DNA of 64,000 nucleotides from positions 3,377,501-3,441,500 of the forward strand of contig NZ_CP023317.1 in the NCBI RefSeq assembly GCF_009497655.1. Direction: 5' to 3'. The notes beneath the pieces are model-generated. The model was given only the letters and a program-made list of their open reading frames with translations. It was not told the origin of the DNA and did not search any database. The stretch is from Priestia megaterium (GTDB taxonomy: Bacteria > Bacillota > Bacilli > Bacillales > Bacillaceae_H). This document shows positions 28,337 through 38,174 of the stretch, one piece after another. Numbering within the stretch: the first letter of the stretch is position 1; each line of letters starts with the position of its first letter. A program made the position numbers and the translations under genes.

Positions 28337-30325
28337 TTAATTCTGTACTAATGTTTTTTCTTTGTCTAATGCTTCTACGCCTGCTTTTAGAACCTCAATA
28401 ATTCGATCTGTGTCATAGATATTTCCACGCCATGTTCCTCCACTGACTGATTGAAGCGCAGCCCACAAACGAGTATCATCTGGAAGACCCGGATCCGGTT
28501 TTAGCTCTGGATGAAGGTCACGTTCTTGCAAGACTTTAGTTGCTTTTTCTAAAGAAAGTCTTGTATTCTCAGTTCCAACAAAATTAACTGAACCCACTAA
28601 TTGATTACGGTCAATAATGATTTCAATTATGTCTCCATCACGTAATCTTCCAATTGGTCCCCCAGCTAATGCCTCAGGTCCAATATGTCCGATACAGGCA
28701 CCAGTAGAAACACCAGAGAAACGCGCGTCTGTAATTAAGGAAACATGTTTTCCAAAAGACAAATGTTTTAAGGCCGATGTTAATTGATATGTTTCCTCCA
28801 TTCCGGTTCCTGAAGGACCACCGCCCATAACTACCATTATATCTCCTGCTTCTATGCCTCCTGTTTTAATCGATTTTATGGCTGCTTTTTCTGAAGTAAA
28901 GACCTTTGCTTTTCCTCTATGTCGATATACCCCGTCTTCTCCTACCACAGATGGATCAATAGAAGTTGATTTAATTACTGATCCTTCAGGGGCGATATTT
29001 CCTTTCGGGAATGTAACTGTGGAAGTTAGACCTTTTTCTTTTGCTTTGGCTGGATCCATAATAATATCATCAGGATTGATTCCATCAGCCTCTAACGATT
29101 GTTTTTTCATCATTGCACGTCTTTCTGATTTTTCCCACCAATCTAGGTTTGAACCAAGAGTTTCTCCAGTAACTGTTAGCACATCTTCATGCAAGACACC
29201 TAATTTTCTCAAATGAAGCATTACCTCCGGTACTCCACCTGCTAAGAATACCTTAACAGTTGTATGACCTACAGGACCATTTGGTAGTACATCGACTAAA
29301 CGAGGAACTTTTTTATTGATTCTAGTCCAATCTTCAACGCTAGGTATCTTACAATTAGCTGCATGAGCAATTGCTGGAATATGAAGTAATAAATTTGTTG
29401 AACCCCCGAAAGCTGCATGAATTACCATAGCATTCTCTATAGCTTTATCTGTAATTATATCTTTGGTGGAAATCTTTTTCTTCTCCATTTCTAAAGCCGC
29501 ACGTGCTGATTGCTTAGCCATCTCCATCCATACTGACTGGCCTGAAGGTGCTAGTGCCGAGTGGGGTAAAGCCATTCCAATTGCTTCTGCAACAACTTGA
29601 GAGGTACCAGCTGTCCCAAGAAATTGACATCCTCCTCCCGGTGTAGCACAAGCACGACATCCGAGATCAGCAGCTTCTTGCAAAGTAATTTCGTTATTTG
29701 CGTATCTTGCCCCAATTGTTTGAATCTTGCCTGCATCTTCTCCATTTGTAGGTGGAAGAGTAACACCTCCAGGAACAATGATAGTTGGCAAGTCATGCAT
29801 TGATGCCAGAGCTACCATCATTGCTGGAAGACCTTTATCACATGTAGCTACTCCGATAATTGCTCTGCGAGTAGGCAATGAACGAATTAATCTTCGATAA
29901 ACTATAGCCGCATCATTTCGAAAAGGCAGTGAGTCAAACATACCAGTAGTTCCTTGGGAGCGACCATCACATGGATCACTTACGAAACCTGCAAAGGGCA
30001 CGCCACCTTGTCTACTAATCTCTTGGGCTGATGCCTTCATTAATAAACCTATTTCCCAGTGCCCAGTATGATAGCCTAATGCAATTGGAGTACCATCATG
30101 ATTCCTGATTCCACCTTGAGTACCGAGAATTAGAACTTGTTTTCCCAGTAGATTTGAAGGTGCCCAGCCCATACCAACATTTTGGGATAATCCAAAAAGG
30201 TCACCACTTGGTGAGTCTAACAACATTTCGGGTGTAAGTGGGAGTGAACCATCTGCTCCCTTCGAATGAGTTTGAATTTTATAAAGAGATACATCCTCTT
30301 CGCCAAATATGGATTGCAATGACAT
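28337..30325 (-). CDS. D-xylonate-type dehydratase (YjhG/YagF, IlvD/Edd family)
   Basis: The 662-residue protein starts at ATG 30325 ([20 protein letters not shown]) behind GGAGG. It matches the YjhG/YagF branch of the IlvD/Edd family in length and sequence: [20 protein letters not shown] near 108 and [16 protein letters not shown] near 165 with iron-sulphur cysteines, [19 protein letters not shown] near 243, and [18 protein letters not shown] near 575. It should convert a pentonate (D-xylonate, perhaps also arabinonate) to 2-keto-3-deoxypentonate. It heads the central pair with the aldolase gene. Confidence 0.9.
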   Translation of the reverse strand: MSLQSIFGEEDVSLYKIQTHSKGADGSLPLTPEMLLDSPSGDLFGLSQNVGMGWAPSNLLGKQVLILGTQGGIRNHDGTPIALGYHTGHWEIGLLMKASAQEISRQGGVPFAGFVSDPCDGRSQGTTGMFDSLPFRNDAAIVYRRLIRSLPTRRAIIGVATCDKGLPAMMVALASMHDLPTIIVPGGVTLPPTNGEDAGKIQTIGARYANNEITLQEAADLGCRACATPGGGCQFLGTAGTSQVVAEAIGMALPHSALAPSGQSVWMEMAKQSARAALEMEKKKISTKDIITDKAIENAMVIHAAFGGSTNLLLHIPAIAHAANCKIPSVEDWTRINKKVPRLVDVLPNGPVGHTTVKVFLAGGVPEVMLHLRKLGVLHEDVLTVTGETLGSNLDWWEKSERRAMMKKQSLEADGINPDDIIMDPAKAKEKGLTSTVTFPKGNIAPEGSVIKSTSIDPSVVGEDGVYRHRGKAKVFTSEKAAIKSIKTGGIEAGDIMVVMGGGPSGTGMEETYQLTSALKHLSFGKHVSLITDARFSGVSTGACIGHIGPEALAGGPIGRLRDGDIIEIIIDRNQLVGSVNFVGTENTRLSLEKATKVLQERDLHPELKPDPGLPDDTRLWAALQSVSGGTWRGNIYDTDRIIEVLKAGVEALDKEKTLVQN

Positions 30326-30436
30326 ATGTATTCCTCCGTTAATAAGATTTTTTATAAAAAAAGACATATTTTTATGTTGCTCATACTATTTTCTATTAAT
30401 TGGAGAATATAGGTTCCTCGAAAACAACATCTTTCA

Positions 30437-31366
30437 TTAATAATTTATGAAATTTTTTTCTGTCCCTAGTGCCTGGCCTAGTATTTGTTCTACTTGTTCC
30501 TTCTTTCTTTCACTAAGTTCACGAGCTGGAGCTATCATGTTTGTAGAAACTTTTATCCCTCTTAAGGAAAGAGCTTCTTTAATCACACTTACAAAAGGCT
30601 TATCTATTTGATATAAGGATAATAAACTTGATAACAGACGATGAGCTTCAATTGCGCGGGCATAGTCTTTTTCCATAAAAGATTGATAAATATTTATGGA
30701 AATCTCTGGTGCAAAATTAGCAGTACCAGGAATGGAGCCATCTCCGCCAAGAGATAACGTATTTAAAAAGTGATCATCGTATCCTGAGAAAACAGCGAAA
30801 TCAGGATAGGTAGCCTTTACAGTCAAGATCATTTCCCTTGTATGAGCAACTGAATCAACAGTTTCTTTAATACCTACAATGTTGGGATAAGATTCGACTA
30901 ACTTAAGAACAAGTTCCGGAGATAAATCTTGGCCTGTTAATGCTGGAAAATTATATAAAAGGGTGGGCATATTTACTTTTTCAGCAATTTGGGCAAAATG
31001 CTGAAAAAGATTATCCTCGGATAAAGGCCAATAATATGGGTTAATGACTACGATTCCATCCGCCCCTATTTCTTTGGCATGCATACTTAGTGAGATAGTC
31101 TCTTTTGTACTTGGAGTACCAGTGCCAATTAGAACTGGCAGACGTCCATTTACATATTCCACTGCAAATTCCGCTACTTTTTTCCTTAAAGAAACTGACA
31201 TTTGACTGAATTCTCCACCTGATCCTAAAAAAAACAGCCCATTCACTTTAGAATCAATTAGAAAATCAATTAAATTTTTCATTCCTTTTTCATCTGAACA
31301 TTCATTTTGATCTACTATTGTAGAGACAGGCGGAATTACCCCATGAAACCTTGTTATTTTTCTCAT
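30437..31366 (-). CDS. 2-keto-3-deoxypentonate/gluconate aldolase (YagE/YjhH, DHDPS family)
   Basis: This 309-residue (beta/alpha)8 class I lyase is very close to E. coli YagE/YjhH. GVIPPVSTIVDQNE comes at the start, FFLGSGGEFSQMS near 45 carries the family GxxGE signature, YYWPLSEDNLFQHFAQIAE is near 112, NFPALTGQDLSPELV near 139, and the Schiff-base lysine is in NIVGIKETVDSVAH near 166. Such enzymes split 2-keto-3-deoxypentonate into pyruvate and glycolaldehyde (Dahms route). ATG 31366 has AAAGGATGG upstream. Confidence 0.88.
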   Translation of the reverse strand: MRKITRFHGVIPPVSTIVDQNECSDEKGMKNLIDFLIDSKVNGLFFLGSGGEFSQMSVSLRKKVAEFAVEYVNGRLPVLIGTGTPSTKETISLSMHAKEIGADGIVVINPYYWPLSEDNLFQHFAQIAEKVNMPTLLYNFPALTGQDLSPELVLKLVESYPNIVGIKETVDSVAHTREMILTVKATYPDFAVFSGYDDHFLNTLSLGGDGSIPGTANFAPEISINIYQSFMEKDYARAIEAHRLLSSLLSLYQIDKPFVSVIKEALSLRGIKVSTNMIAPARELSERKKEQVEQILGQALGTEKNFINY

Positions 31367-31464
31367 TATATTTCCATCCTTTTAAAATTTAATAAAAACA
31401 AATTTTTTAAGCTCATATAAAAACTCAACTTAATTATTTAAATATAATTTTGTTGTATTTTGGC

Positions 31465-31493
31465 AAAAAGATATAGGAGATTGCTATATCTTC
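31465..31493 (-). terminator. possible terminator upstream of the aldolase gene
   Basis: On the minus strand AGATATAG / CTATATCT is followed by T5. It lies between the MFS gene and the aldolase gene, suggesting that the cluster is not one simple transcript. Confidence 0.55.
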
Positions 31494-31608
31494 TATTTGT
31501 TAAGAGATAACTTTCTTCTAGTAAAGGATCTCTTTAGATACGTGTAGTAGCTAGAATTGTTTCTTTTTAAATGCTTTAATTAACCTAATAAAAATTTAGT
31601 TATTATTG

Positions 31609-31643
31609 GCTAAGCAATATTATTATAAATCTTTGCTTAGCCT
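31609..31643. terminator. hairpin after the MFS gene
   Basis: The perfect 10-bp stem GGCTAAGCAA / TTGCTTAGCC lies 32 bp after the MFS stop. Its T tract is weak, so partial termination is possible. The rest of the 308-bp gap (31367-31674) holds no gene. Confidence 0.55.
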
Positions 31644-31674
31644 TCTTAATATCACATCGTTTATAATCATTTTA

Positions 31675-32979
31675 TTATTCTACTCTCTCTTGAATAGGGT
31701 TTTTCACTAAAAACCAATAACAAAATGCTGCACATCCTGCAATAATACCACCGGATATGAAGGCAAGAGAGTAAGATCCAGTCTTATCTACAATTAAACC
31801 TGCTATAAAGGGTGAAAGTGCTCCTCCAAAATAACCTCCAAAGTTTTGTATAGCGCCTACAGATGCAACCATAGAAGGAGGGGCAATATCTCCGGCAAGC
31901 GCCCAAGCACTTCCTGTAATTGCGGAAATAAAACAAAGTGCCAGTGTGAATAAAGTTATTTTCATAGTAAGACTATCCACAAAAGGAACAAAAATCACCA
32001 CAATAGCAGCTAATATAGCACAGATGCTAATTAGCGCACGTTTTGCCTTAACTGGAGACGTTATACCCTTATCTACTAGCTTTTTTGTAAGATACCCTCC
32101 AAAAATAGCACCAAATATTCCACCCACCCACGGGATACTTGCATAAATGCCTAGCTCTTGAAGGCTAACTCCATGCACTTCAACGAGATACAGAGGAAGA
32201 AAGACTAAGAAGATATTCCAAATCCAAATGGTACAGAAGAATCCTAAAATCATTCCCCAAACAGTTTTGTATTTAAATAACGATCTCCATTTAATCTTTG
32301 AATTTACTAGGTTTTCCTCAAAGCCAGCACCCTCTGATTGAATATATTCAAATTCTTCTTTAGAAAGTTTTCTGCTATGTTCAGGGTTTTTATAAAAAAT
32401 CCAAAAAGCAATACTAAATAACACTCCTGCAATACCGGTAATATAAAATAATGACCTCCATCCAAAAGCCAACATGATTGCGACTAAAAGAGGAGGAGCA
32501 ATAGCCGGACCCCATTTCGATGACGAATCCCAGAGGCCTGTTGCAAATCCTCTTTCTTTTTTTGGAAACCAGTAAGATGTTATTTTTGCACCTGTTGGCC
32601 AGCAAGGGGCTTCACCAGCCCCTAGAAGTAACCTTACAATAATAAATGAAGGTAGCTTACTGAAGAGCCCCATCATAAATGTAGCTCCACTCCACCACAA
32701 GACTGCAATTGAATATATCTTTTTTGTACCAAAACGATCAATTAGCCAACCAGCAGGAAGCTGCATTAAAGCATAAGACCATGAAAAAACTGTACCTAAA
32801 AGTCCTATATCTGTTTTTGTTAAATTTAACTCTTTCATCATTTGCGGAGCAGCAATAGATAGATTTGCCCTATCTAGGTAGTTGATAAACCCACCTATGA
32901 TTAACCAGATTACAACCGTCCATCTCCAATTTTTTTTGGGTGCAGCAGAAAGCACGGGCTCTTTAGTTTCAATTTGCAT
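31675..32979 (-). CDS. MFS sugar-acid transporter (anion:cation symporter type)
   Basis: This 434-residue protein with 12 membrane segments has the ACS-family signature block: INYLDRANLSIAAPQMMKEL near residue 33, GWLIDRFGTKKIYSIAVLWW near 77 and GAGEAPCWPTGAKITSYWFPKKERGFA near 119. Relatives import hexuronates, galactonate and other sugar acids. GGAGATAAACAA precedes ATG 32979. Inside this cluster it is a second uptake system beside the GntP permease. Confidence 0.87.
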   Translation of the reverse strand: MQIETKEPVLSAAPKKNWRWTVVIWLIIGGFINYLDRANLSIAAPQMMKELNLTKTDIGLLGTVFSWSYALMQLPAGWLIDRFGTKKIYSIAVLWWSGATFMMGLFSKLPSFIIVRLLLGAGEAPCWPTGAKITSYWFPKKERGFATGLWDSSSKWGPAIAPPLLVAIMLAFGWRSLFYITGIAGVLFSIAFWIFYKNPEHSRKLSKEEFEYIQSEGAGFEENLVNSKIKWRSLFKYKTVWGMILGFFCTIWIWNIFLVFLPLYLVEVHGVSLQELGIYASIPWVGGIFGAIFGGYLTKKLVDKGITSPVKAKRALISICAILAAIVVIFVPFVDSLTMKITLFTLALCFISAITGSAWALAGDIAPPSMVASVGAIQNFGGYFGGALSPFIAGLIVDKTGSYSLAFISGGIIAGCAAFCYWFLVKNPIQERVE

Positions 32980-33080
32980 TTGTTTATCTCCTAATCAATT
33001 AAAATAGATGAAAATAAAGGAAGTGATAGTTATGCACCTCCTTATCATTATTTGATTTCATACATTGATTAAAAATGGAA

Positions 33081-34547
33081 TTACGGTTTTACAAATACGG
33101 TTTTAATAGAAGTAAAAAATTCAATTGCAGCTTGCCCTTGCTCACGAGAATGAGAGCTAGATTGTTTCATTCCTCCGAATGGTGCTTGCAATTCTACTCC
33201 AGCAGATTCCGCATTGATACGCACAAGGCCAGCATCCATCTCACTTACGAATGAAAGCATACGCCCAATTGATTTCGTAAAAATGGAAGCACTCAGTCCA
33301 AACTTTACATCATTTGCAACATCCAGTGCTTCTTCTAACGTTTCAACCTTCATAAGTGCAAGTACTGGACCGAAAATTTCCTCTTGAGCAATAGTCATTC
33401 CACTAGTCACATTTTCAAATATAGTAGGCTCCACATAAAAACCATCAGCCAGCTCTCCTTCATCTAGACGCTTACCACCATAAGCTAACGAAGCCCCTTC
33501 TTCAACACCTTTTTCTACGTAGGCGAGTACTGTGTTAAGCTGGTCTTCACTTGCACAAGGTCCCATCCAAACATCTTTTTCGAGGCCGTTCCCAACTTTT
33601 ATTTCTTTCACTTTATCAATCAGCTTTTCTTTAAACTCTTCATAAATTTTACTTTGTATAATTACCCGACTCGTAGCTGTACATTTTTGGCCAGTGGAAC
33701 GCAAACCTCCACTAATAGTTGCCTCTACTGCTTGTTCAATATCAGCATCGTTAGCAACGATAACTGGATTTTTCCCTCCCATCTCTAATTGATATTTTGC
33801 ACCACGTTTTAGTGCACCCAAACCAACTTGTTTACCAACTGCATCGGATCCTGTAAATGTAATTCCTTTAATATCTGGATGATCAATAATGCCTTGTCCA
33901 ATAACAGAACCAGAACCCGTTACCATATTAACCACACCACTTGGCAAACCTGCCTCTGCAAAACATTCCATAACTTTTGCAGCAGTAACTGCTGCTTCTC
34001 GAGCTGGCTTCAATATGATAGCGTTTCCATATATAAGCGCGGGAGCAATCTTCCAAATAGGAATAGCTACTGGAAAGTTCCAAGGTGTAATAACACCCAC
34101 TACCCCAAGGGGAGCTCGAGTCGTGTACATAAATGCTTCAGAGTCTGTTGAAGGTAAAACATCTCCTATCTTTCTTAGACCCTCTCCTGCATAATAGCGT
34201 AGAATTGCAACGCCTCTTGCAGTTTCACCTTTTGCTTCTGAGAATGTTTTTCCCATCTCGCAGGTCATTGTCTTTGCTATTTCATCTAAGCGCTGCTCAA
34301 GCATATTCGCTACTTTATATAAATACTGACCACGATCGGCCCCCGATAGTTTGCTCCAAGCAATTTGAGCTTTTTTAGCAGAATTGACAGCCCTATCTAA
34401 ATCTTCTTTTCCAGAGTGCTGTACATACCCCACTACTTCATGCCGGTTGGCTGGATTAATGCTGCTATCAACTCTCTTAACAGAACCAGGTACCCACTCG
34501 CCAGCAACATAATTTAAATACATTTTTTCTTCCGTTTTTATACTCAT
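33081..34547 (-). CDS. alpha-ketoglutaric semialdehyde-type aldehyde dehydrogenase
   Basis: This 488-residue aldehyde dehydrogenase has [20 protein letters not shown] near residue 150, [12 protein letters not shown] near 232, the general base in [11 protein letters not shown] near 256 and the nucleophile in [12 protein letters not shown] near 289, then [11 protein letters not shown] near 387. It resembles GucD/YcbD-type enzymes that oxidise 2-oxoglutarate semialdehyde. ATG 34547 (MSIKTEEK) follows GGAGGAAAATACG and is preferred over the earlier frame start. Together with the downstream-pathway dehydratase it completes the Weimberg route to 2-oxoglutarate. Confidence 0.85.
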   Translation of the reverse strand: MSIKTEEKMYLNYVAGEWVPGSVKRVDSSINPANRHEVVGYVQHSGKEDLDRAVNSAKKAQIAWSKLSGADRGQYLYKVANMLEQRLDEIAKTMTCEMGKTFSEAKGETARGVAILRYYAGEGLRKIGDVLPSTDSEAFMYTTRAPLGVVGVITPWNFPVAIPIWKIAPALIYGNAIILKPAREAAVTAAKVMECFAEAGLPSGVVNMVTGSGSVIGQGIIDHPDIKGITFTGSDAVGKQVGLGALKRGAKYQLEMGGKNPVIVANDADIEQAVEATISGGLRSTGQKCTATSRVIIQSKIYEEFKEKLIDKVKEIKVGNGLEKDVWMGPCASEDQLNTVLAYVEKGVEEGASLAYGGKRLDEGELADGFYVEPTIFENVTSGMTIAQEEIFGPVLALMKVETLEEALDVANDVKFGLSASIFTKSIGRMLSFVSEMDAGLVRINAESAGVELQAPFGGMKQSSSHSREQGQAAIEFFTSIKTVFVKP

Positions 34548-34650
34548 CGTATTTTCCTCCATATATCTAAATTAAAAGTTATTTAATTCTTAAATTTCTG
34601 ATATTTCAAAATAGAAAAGTAGTTTAATAATTAAGTTTGAATTTATTTAA

Positions 34651-35544
34651 TTAGACCGAAATTTTATTTGGTAACGTTACACTATTTTTTAATATACCAA
34701 TACTGGGAATTTCAATTTCAATCTGATCACCCTCTAATAATGTAAAGTCATTTGGTGGTACAATACATGTGCCCGTTAATAGTACGGTCCCATCAAAAAT
34801 TTCATTATCACGAGCTAAGAAGGAAACCAATTCTTCAAATTTTCTTTTTAATTGACGCGTACTAGCTGTTCCTTCTACTACAAGGTTTTCATGGCGATAA
34901 ATACGACATGTAATATCAAAGTTATATGGATCTTTTACGGATTCCGCGAGAAGAATAGCTGGTCCAATAGAACAAGAGTGCTTCCACATTTTTGCCTGTG
35001 GAAGATAAAGCGGATTTTCTCCCTCAATATCACGGCAGCTCATGTCGTTTCCAATTGTATAACCAAGGATTTCGCCTTCCTGACTAATAATCAAACCGAG
35101 TTCTGGTTCAGGAATTTGCCATTTAGAGTCACTACGAATATAGACTTCCTGATTAGGTCCAACTGTGCGAGCAGCTGTAGATTTAAAGAAAATTTCTGGA
35201 CGTTCTGCGTCATATACTTTGTCGTAAAATGTGGTAGCGTCTAAATTTCCATCTGTAGCTTCATAGTTTCTGGCATCTCGGCTCCGTTCGTAAGTAACTC
35301 CCGAAGCCCATACTTCTTGGGCAATAATAGGTACAAGTAGTGAAAGCTCTTCAATAGATTGTGGGATAGGCTTTGACTCAGAAATCATATTTTGAACAAA
35401 AGAAAGGGGAGAAATGTTTTGTGCGTGCGCTTGGTGGATTAGTTGCATAAACCCTTCCTGCTCGAGGGGGTAAACTATTCCCTCTGATGTAAGGGCTGCC
35501 AAAATGGGTTTTAAATCTTCACTCAAATATCGAATAATACGCAT
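34651..35544 (-). CDS. 2-keto-3-deoxypentonate dehydratase (FAH family, KdaD/XylX type)
   Basis: The 297-residue protein belongs to the fumarylacetoacetate hydrolase fold. WASGVTYERSRDARNYEAT near residue 78, YDKVYDAERPEIFFKSTAAR near 107, PEPELGLIIS near 144 with metal-binding glutamates, and NDMSCRDIEGENPLYLPQAK near 166 match the archaeal 2-keto-3-deoxy-D-arabinonate dehydratase pattern. It would form 2-oxoglutarate semialdehyde. ATG 35544 has GGAGG upstream. A 17-bp palindrome lies 17 bases before the start. Confidence 0.85.
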   Translation of the reverse strand: MRIIRYLSEDLKPILAALTSEGIVYPLEQEGFMQLIHQAHAQNISPLSFVQNMISESKPIPQSIEELSLLVPIIAQEVWASGVTYERSRDARNYEATDGNLDATTFYDKVYDAERPEIFFKSTAARTVGPNQEVYIRSDSKWQIPEPELGLIISQEGEILGYTIGNDMSCRDIEGENPLYLPQAKMWKHSCSIGPAILLAESVKDPYNFDITCRIYRHENLVVEGTASTRQLKRKFEELVSFLARDNEIFDGTVLLTGTCIVPPNDFTLLEGDQIEIEIPSIGILKNSVTLPNKISV

Positions 35545-35560
35545 AGAAAAACCTCCATTT

Positions 35561-35577
35561 GTTTTATAATATAAAAC
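35561..35577. promoter_or_regulatory. probable IclR operator at the dehydratase gene
   Basis: GTTTTATAATATAAAAC is a perfect 17-bp palindrome at the start of the cluster's structural genes. The same palindrome, with A/T exchanged at the centre, overlaps the promoter of the adjacent iclR-type gene. Confidence 0.7.
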
Positions 35578-35618
35578 CTAGTTTTTTAATATAGACAAAA
35601 GAGAAGGGACCCTCTTTA

Positions 35619-36383
35619 TTAAATCGGTATCCCATGTCCCATCTGCTCGGATAATTCGGAAGCTGCTTGTTTCAGTTGTTGAACGAAAATACCTAACTGG
35701 ATGTCATCTACTCCTGCTATAAGTGTAGAAAGGCTTATAGCAGCTATAACTTGATTGTCGTGGTTTCGAATAGGTGCTGCAATACAACGAACACCAGGTT
35801 CATTTTCCTGATTATCAACTGCATAGCCCTGACTTTGAACTTTTTTAAGTTCCTGCAAAAATTCAAATTCGTTTGTAATAGTGAATTCAGTTTGCTTAGT
35901 GTACTCATATCCAGCTAAAATTTTTTCTATTTCATCTCTTTCTTTAAAAGCTATTAGAGCTTTTCCTACTGCAGAACAGTGAAGTGGAATTCTTTTTCCT
36001 ATTCGGGAATAAAGAATAACCGCCAACGGACCTTCTACTTTATCAATATATGTTCCTGCTTTACCATCTAAGATGACTAAATGTGTAGTTTGTCCTGTTT
36101 TTGTTGATAAGTCTATCAGATATTTTTTAGCTAATTGTCTAATATCTAAAGACTGAATAACATAGTTTCCTCTTTCGAAAAGTTTCATCCCTAGCCCATA
36201 CTTTCCATTCTCGAGGTTTTGACTAATATAGCCACGTTGTTGAAGTGTTTTCAATAATGAATGAACAGTACTTTTATGAAGACCCATCTGATCACTTATA
36301 TCTGTTATCTTTAATTCTGTTGTATGTTCATCAAAGAGGTCCAGAATACGAAGGGCGCGATCTACTGATTGAATAATAGGCAT
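35619..36383 (-). CDS. IclR-family transcriptional regulator of the pentonate cluster
   Basis: The 254-residue protein has the N-terminal winged helix (ALRILDLFDEHTTELKITDISDQMGLHKSTVHSLLKTLQQRGYI, about residues 9-55). The C-terminal ligand domain contains VEGPLAVILYSRIGKRIPLHCSAVGKALIAF near 115 and ENEPGVRCIAAPI near 190. IclR proteins sense sugar acids and aromatic acids. GGGTGGA precedes ATG 36383. It is the first gene of the minus-strand cluster, equivalent to yjhI beside E. coli yjhG/yjhH. Confidence 0.9.
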   Translation of the reverse strand: MPIIQSVDRALRILDLFDEHTTELKITDISDQMGLHKSTVHSLLKTLQQRGYISQNLENGKYGLGMKLFERGNYVIQSLDIRQLAKKYLIDLSTKTGQTTHLVILDGKAGTYIDKVEGPLAVILYSRIGKRIPLHCSAVGKALIAFKERDEIEKILAGYEYTKQTEFTITNEFEFLQELKKVQSQGYAVDNQENEPGVRCIAAPIRNHDNQVIAAISLSTLIAGVDDIQLGIFVQQLKQAASELSEQMGHGIPI

Positions 36384-36399
36384 GGAGTTCCACCCTTTT

Positions 36400-36416
36400 G
36401 TTTTATATTATAAAAC
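36400..36416 (-). promoter_or_regulatory. probable IclR operator over its own promoter
   Basis: GTTTTATATTATAAAAC is a perfect palindrome. On the minus strand it includes a TATAAT -10 (36407-36412) with TTTGTA 17 bases upstream. A partial copy, ATTTTATAATATAAC, lies at 36438-36452. Autoregulation is inferred. Confidence 0.7.
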
Positions 36417-36452
36417 TTGTTTTTATTATTACAAACAATTTTATAATATAAC

Positions 36453-36738
36453 TATAATGCCTATTATTCAGAAAAGTCAAATGCTTTTTTTAACTTAATC
36501 AAAATATAAAAGTCTATACCTCAAACTGAAATTAAGAGTTAGCATTTCATGAACACCTTTTAACAAAATTCTCATAGTAATTCTTAAAAGAATGTGTACA
36601 AAATAGAACAGGAACATTTAAACAAAACCTAGCATATTTCATTTCATAGAAGAATAACAGAACTCATTACTGGAATAAAACGATTGAAGCATTAATTGTA
36701 ACAAAATAAAAAAGTGTAACTGACCATAGCCAATCTTT
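36453..36738. other. AT-rich spacer between cluster and nuclease gene
   Basis: No coding region, clear terminator or repeat was seen here. Confidence 0.45.
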
Positions 36739-37743
36739 TTATGAATACGATATTACCTTATATCTCTCTTTATATTTGTCCTCAAATTTCCTAACCTGAT
36801 TTTCTGTATAAAAATGTGCTACTTTATATTCCTCATTATTATAGGCTTCTGCAATTCTAAGAGGTTGTTTAACATCTTTTGGATAGTAAGTTGGCATTAT
36901 TGTAGATATACGATTATAAGTCAGAATGCCTGTCTCTTTGCTTTTTTCACGATTTAATACATAAAGCCCTTTAAATATCGCTTCAAAGCGTCCAGAAGAA
37001 GTTTTAGCATATGCAAATAGTGCAATCTTCTGATTCAGCTGATACATTCTTTTCTGAAAGTAGGCTTCGTTCTCTTCTGGAATTGTATTATATTCAATAA
37101 ACAGTTCTTCATTTTCAAGAAGTTGATTGTTCCACGTTTCATTAGGGAAAAATTTTAACCTTTTAATATCTGTATCTTCTTCAAACTTGTGTGGTGCTCC
37201 GCTTTTTTGAATTCCGTGAGCATAGCCAGCTCCAAACACATTGCAACAGTCTGCGACTAATCTTAAAGAAATATTATCGTCGGCATCTATATATCCTTGT
37301 TCAATATACGTATTTGGATCGTATTCCTTCTCCACATCCCATGGAATAAACCCTTTCTCCTTTGTTAGTAAATTAATTTTTTCTACTATCTGGTCAATCT
37401 TTTCGTGAATCTTTTCAAGAGATTCAGTAGCATCTATTCTGATAAATTCACAATCTAAGGCATTTACAATATCGTTTTTTCTAATTTCGTCTAATGTTTG
37501 ATTTATATTATTCTTATGATGGGCTTCATCAATTTCAATGGCCAAATTAAACTGTGGAAAATACAAATCAATTAATCCGTATTCAACCTTTTGGTGTTTA
37601 TTTGATCGTACTACATACTGTTGAGTATTTATTTTTATATCGTAATTATCAAGCAAATGCCAGATCCTTGTAATGATATAGTTTTCATCGTTTTTTTTAT
37701 TCGTTTTCGCTAATTGTCTTTTAATATAGTCATACTTGTTCAT
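36739..37743 (-). CDS. AbaSI-like modification-dependent restriction endonuclease
   Basis: This 334-residue protein begins MNKYDYIKRQLAKTNKKNDE and resembles AbaSI-family enzymes, which cut DNA containing hydroxymethylated or glucosylated cytosine. The N-terminal half is a Vsr-like PD-(D/E)XK nuclease: LIDLYFPQFNLAIEIDEAHH gives D59, E70, D72 and H75/H76, followed by EIRKNDIVNALDCEFIRID. The C-terminal half (about 150-334) should be the SRA-like base-recognition domain. It stands alone, as type IV enzymes do. Assignment is from remembered sequence pattern. Confidence 0.7.
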   Translation of the reverse strand: MNKYDYIKRQLAKTNKKNDENYIITRIWHLLDNYDIKINTQQYVVRSNKHQKVEYGLIDLYFPQFNLAIEIDEAHHKNNINQTLDEIRKNDIVNALDCEFIRIDATESLEKIHEKIDQIVEKINLLTKEKGFIPWDVEKEYDPNTYIEQGYIDADDNISLRLVADCCNVFGAGYAHGIQKSGAPHKFEEDTDIKRLKFFPNETWNNQLLENEELFIEYNTIPEENEAYFQKRMYQLNQKIALFAYAKTSSGRFEAIFKGLYVLNREKSKETGILTYNRISTIMPTYYPKDVKQPLRIAEAYNNEEYKVAHFYTENQVRKFEDKYKERYKVISYS

Positions 37744-38174
37744 TACTTTTCTAGATCCTCTCTTTTTCCTCTACTGTAGCACTATAAAAATGAATGCCTA
37801 AATAACCATATCCAAACGATAAAGACAGTGCAACTCTTTTGATGAACCGTCTACTGGGCCTCGCCTTTGTAATTCACCCCTCTTGTTGCTATAAGTTTCT
37901 GCTAAGTATTTTGATATACATACGTACACACTATTTTCAATATTTATATATTGGTAAAATAATTTATATATACAAAAATTAACCATCAAACATATCAAGG
38001 CTTAATTTCAGGATAATAAGTCCTTATTAATGTATATTAAGCAGTTTGATCTAATCTATTATTAAAATAAGGAAATTTAATATTGTAATATAACTATTTA
38101 TATGTAAAGATTAAACATGCATTATAAATACATAATAAATGCATGTTTAATGGTACAGGAGGAAATGCACTAAA
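37744..38174. other. gene-poor stretch upstream of the DUF4352 gene
   Basis: A 66-codon minus-strand frame (37798-37998) has no ribosome site and no recognisable product; I do not call it. The region nearest 38175 is AT-rich and should hold the promoter of the next gene. Confidence 0.4.

Noticed and set aside
37798-37998. 66-codon minus-strand frame ending SSKELHCLYRLDMVI
   Set aside because: It has no ribosome site, no recognised family and mixed composition; more likely chance or an old remnant.
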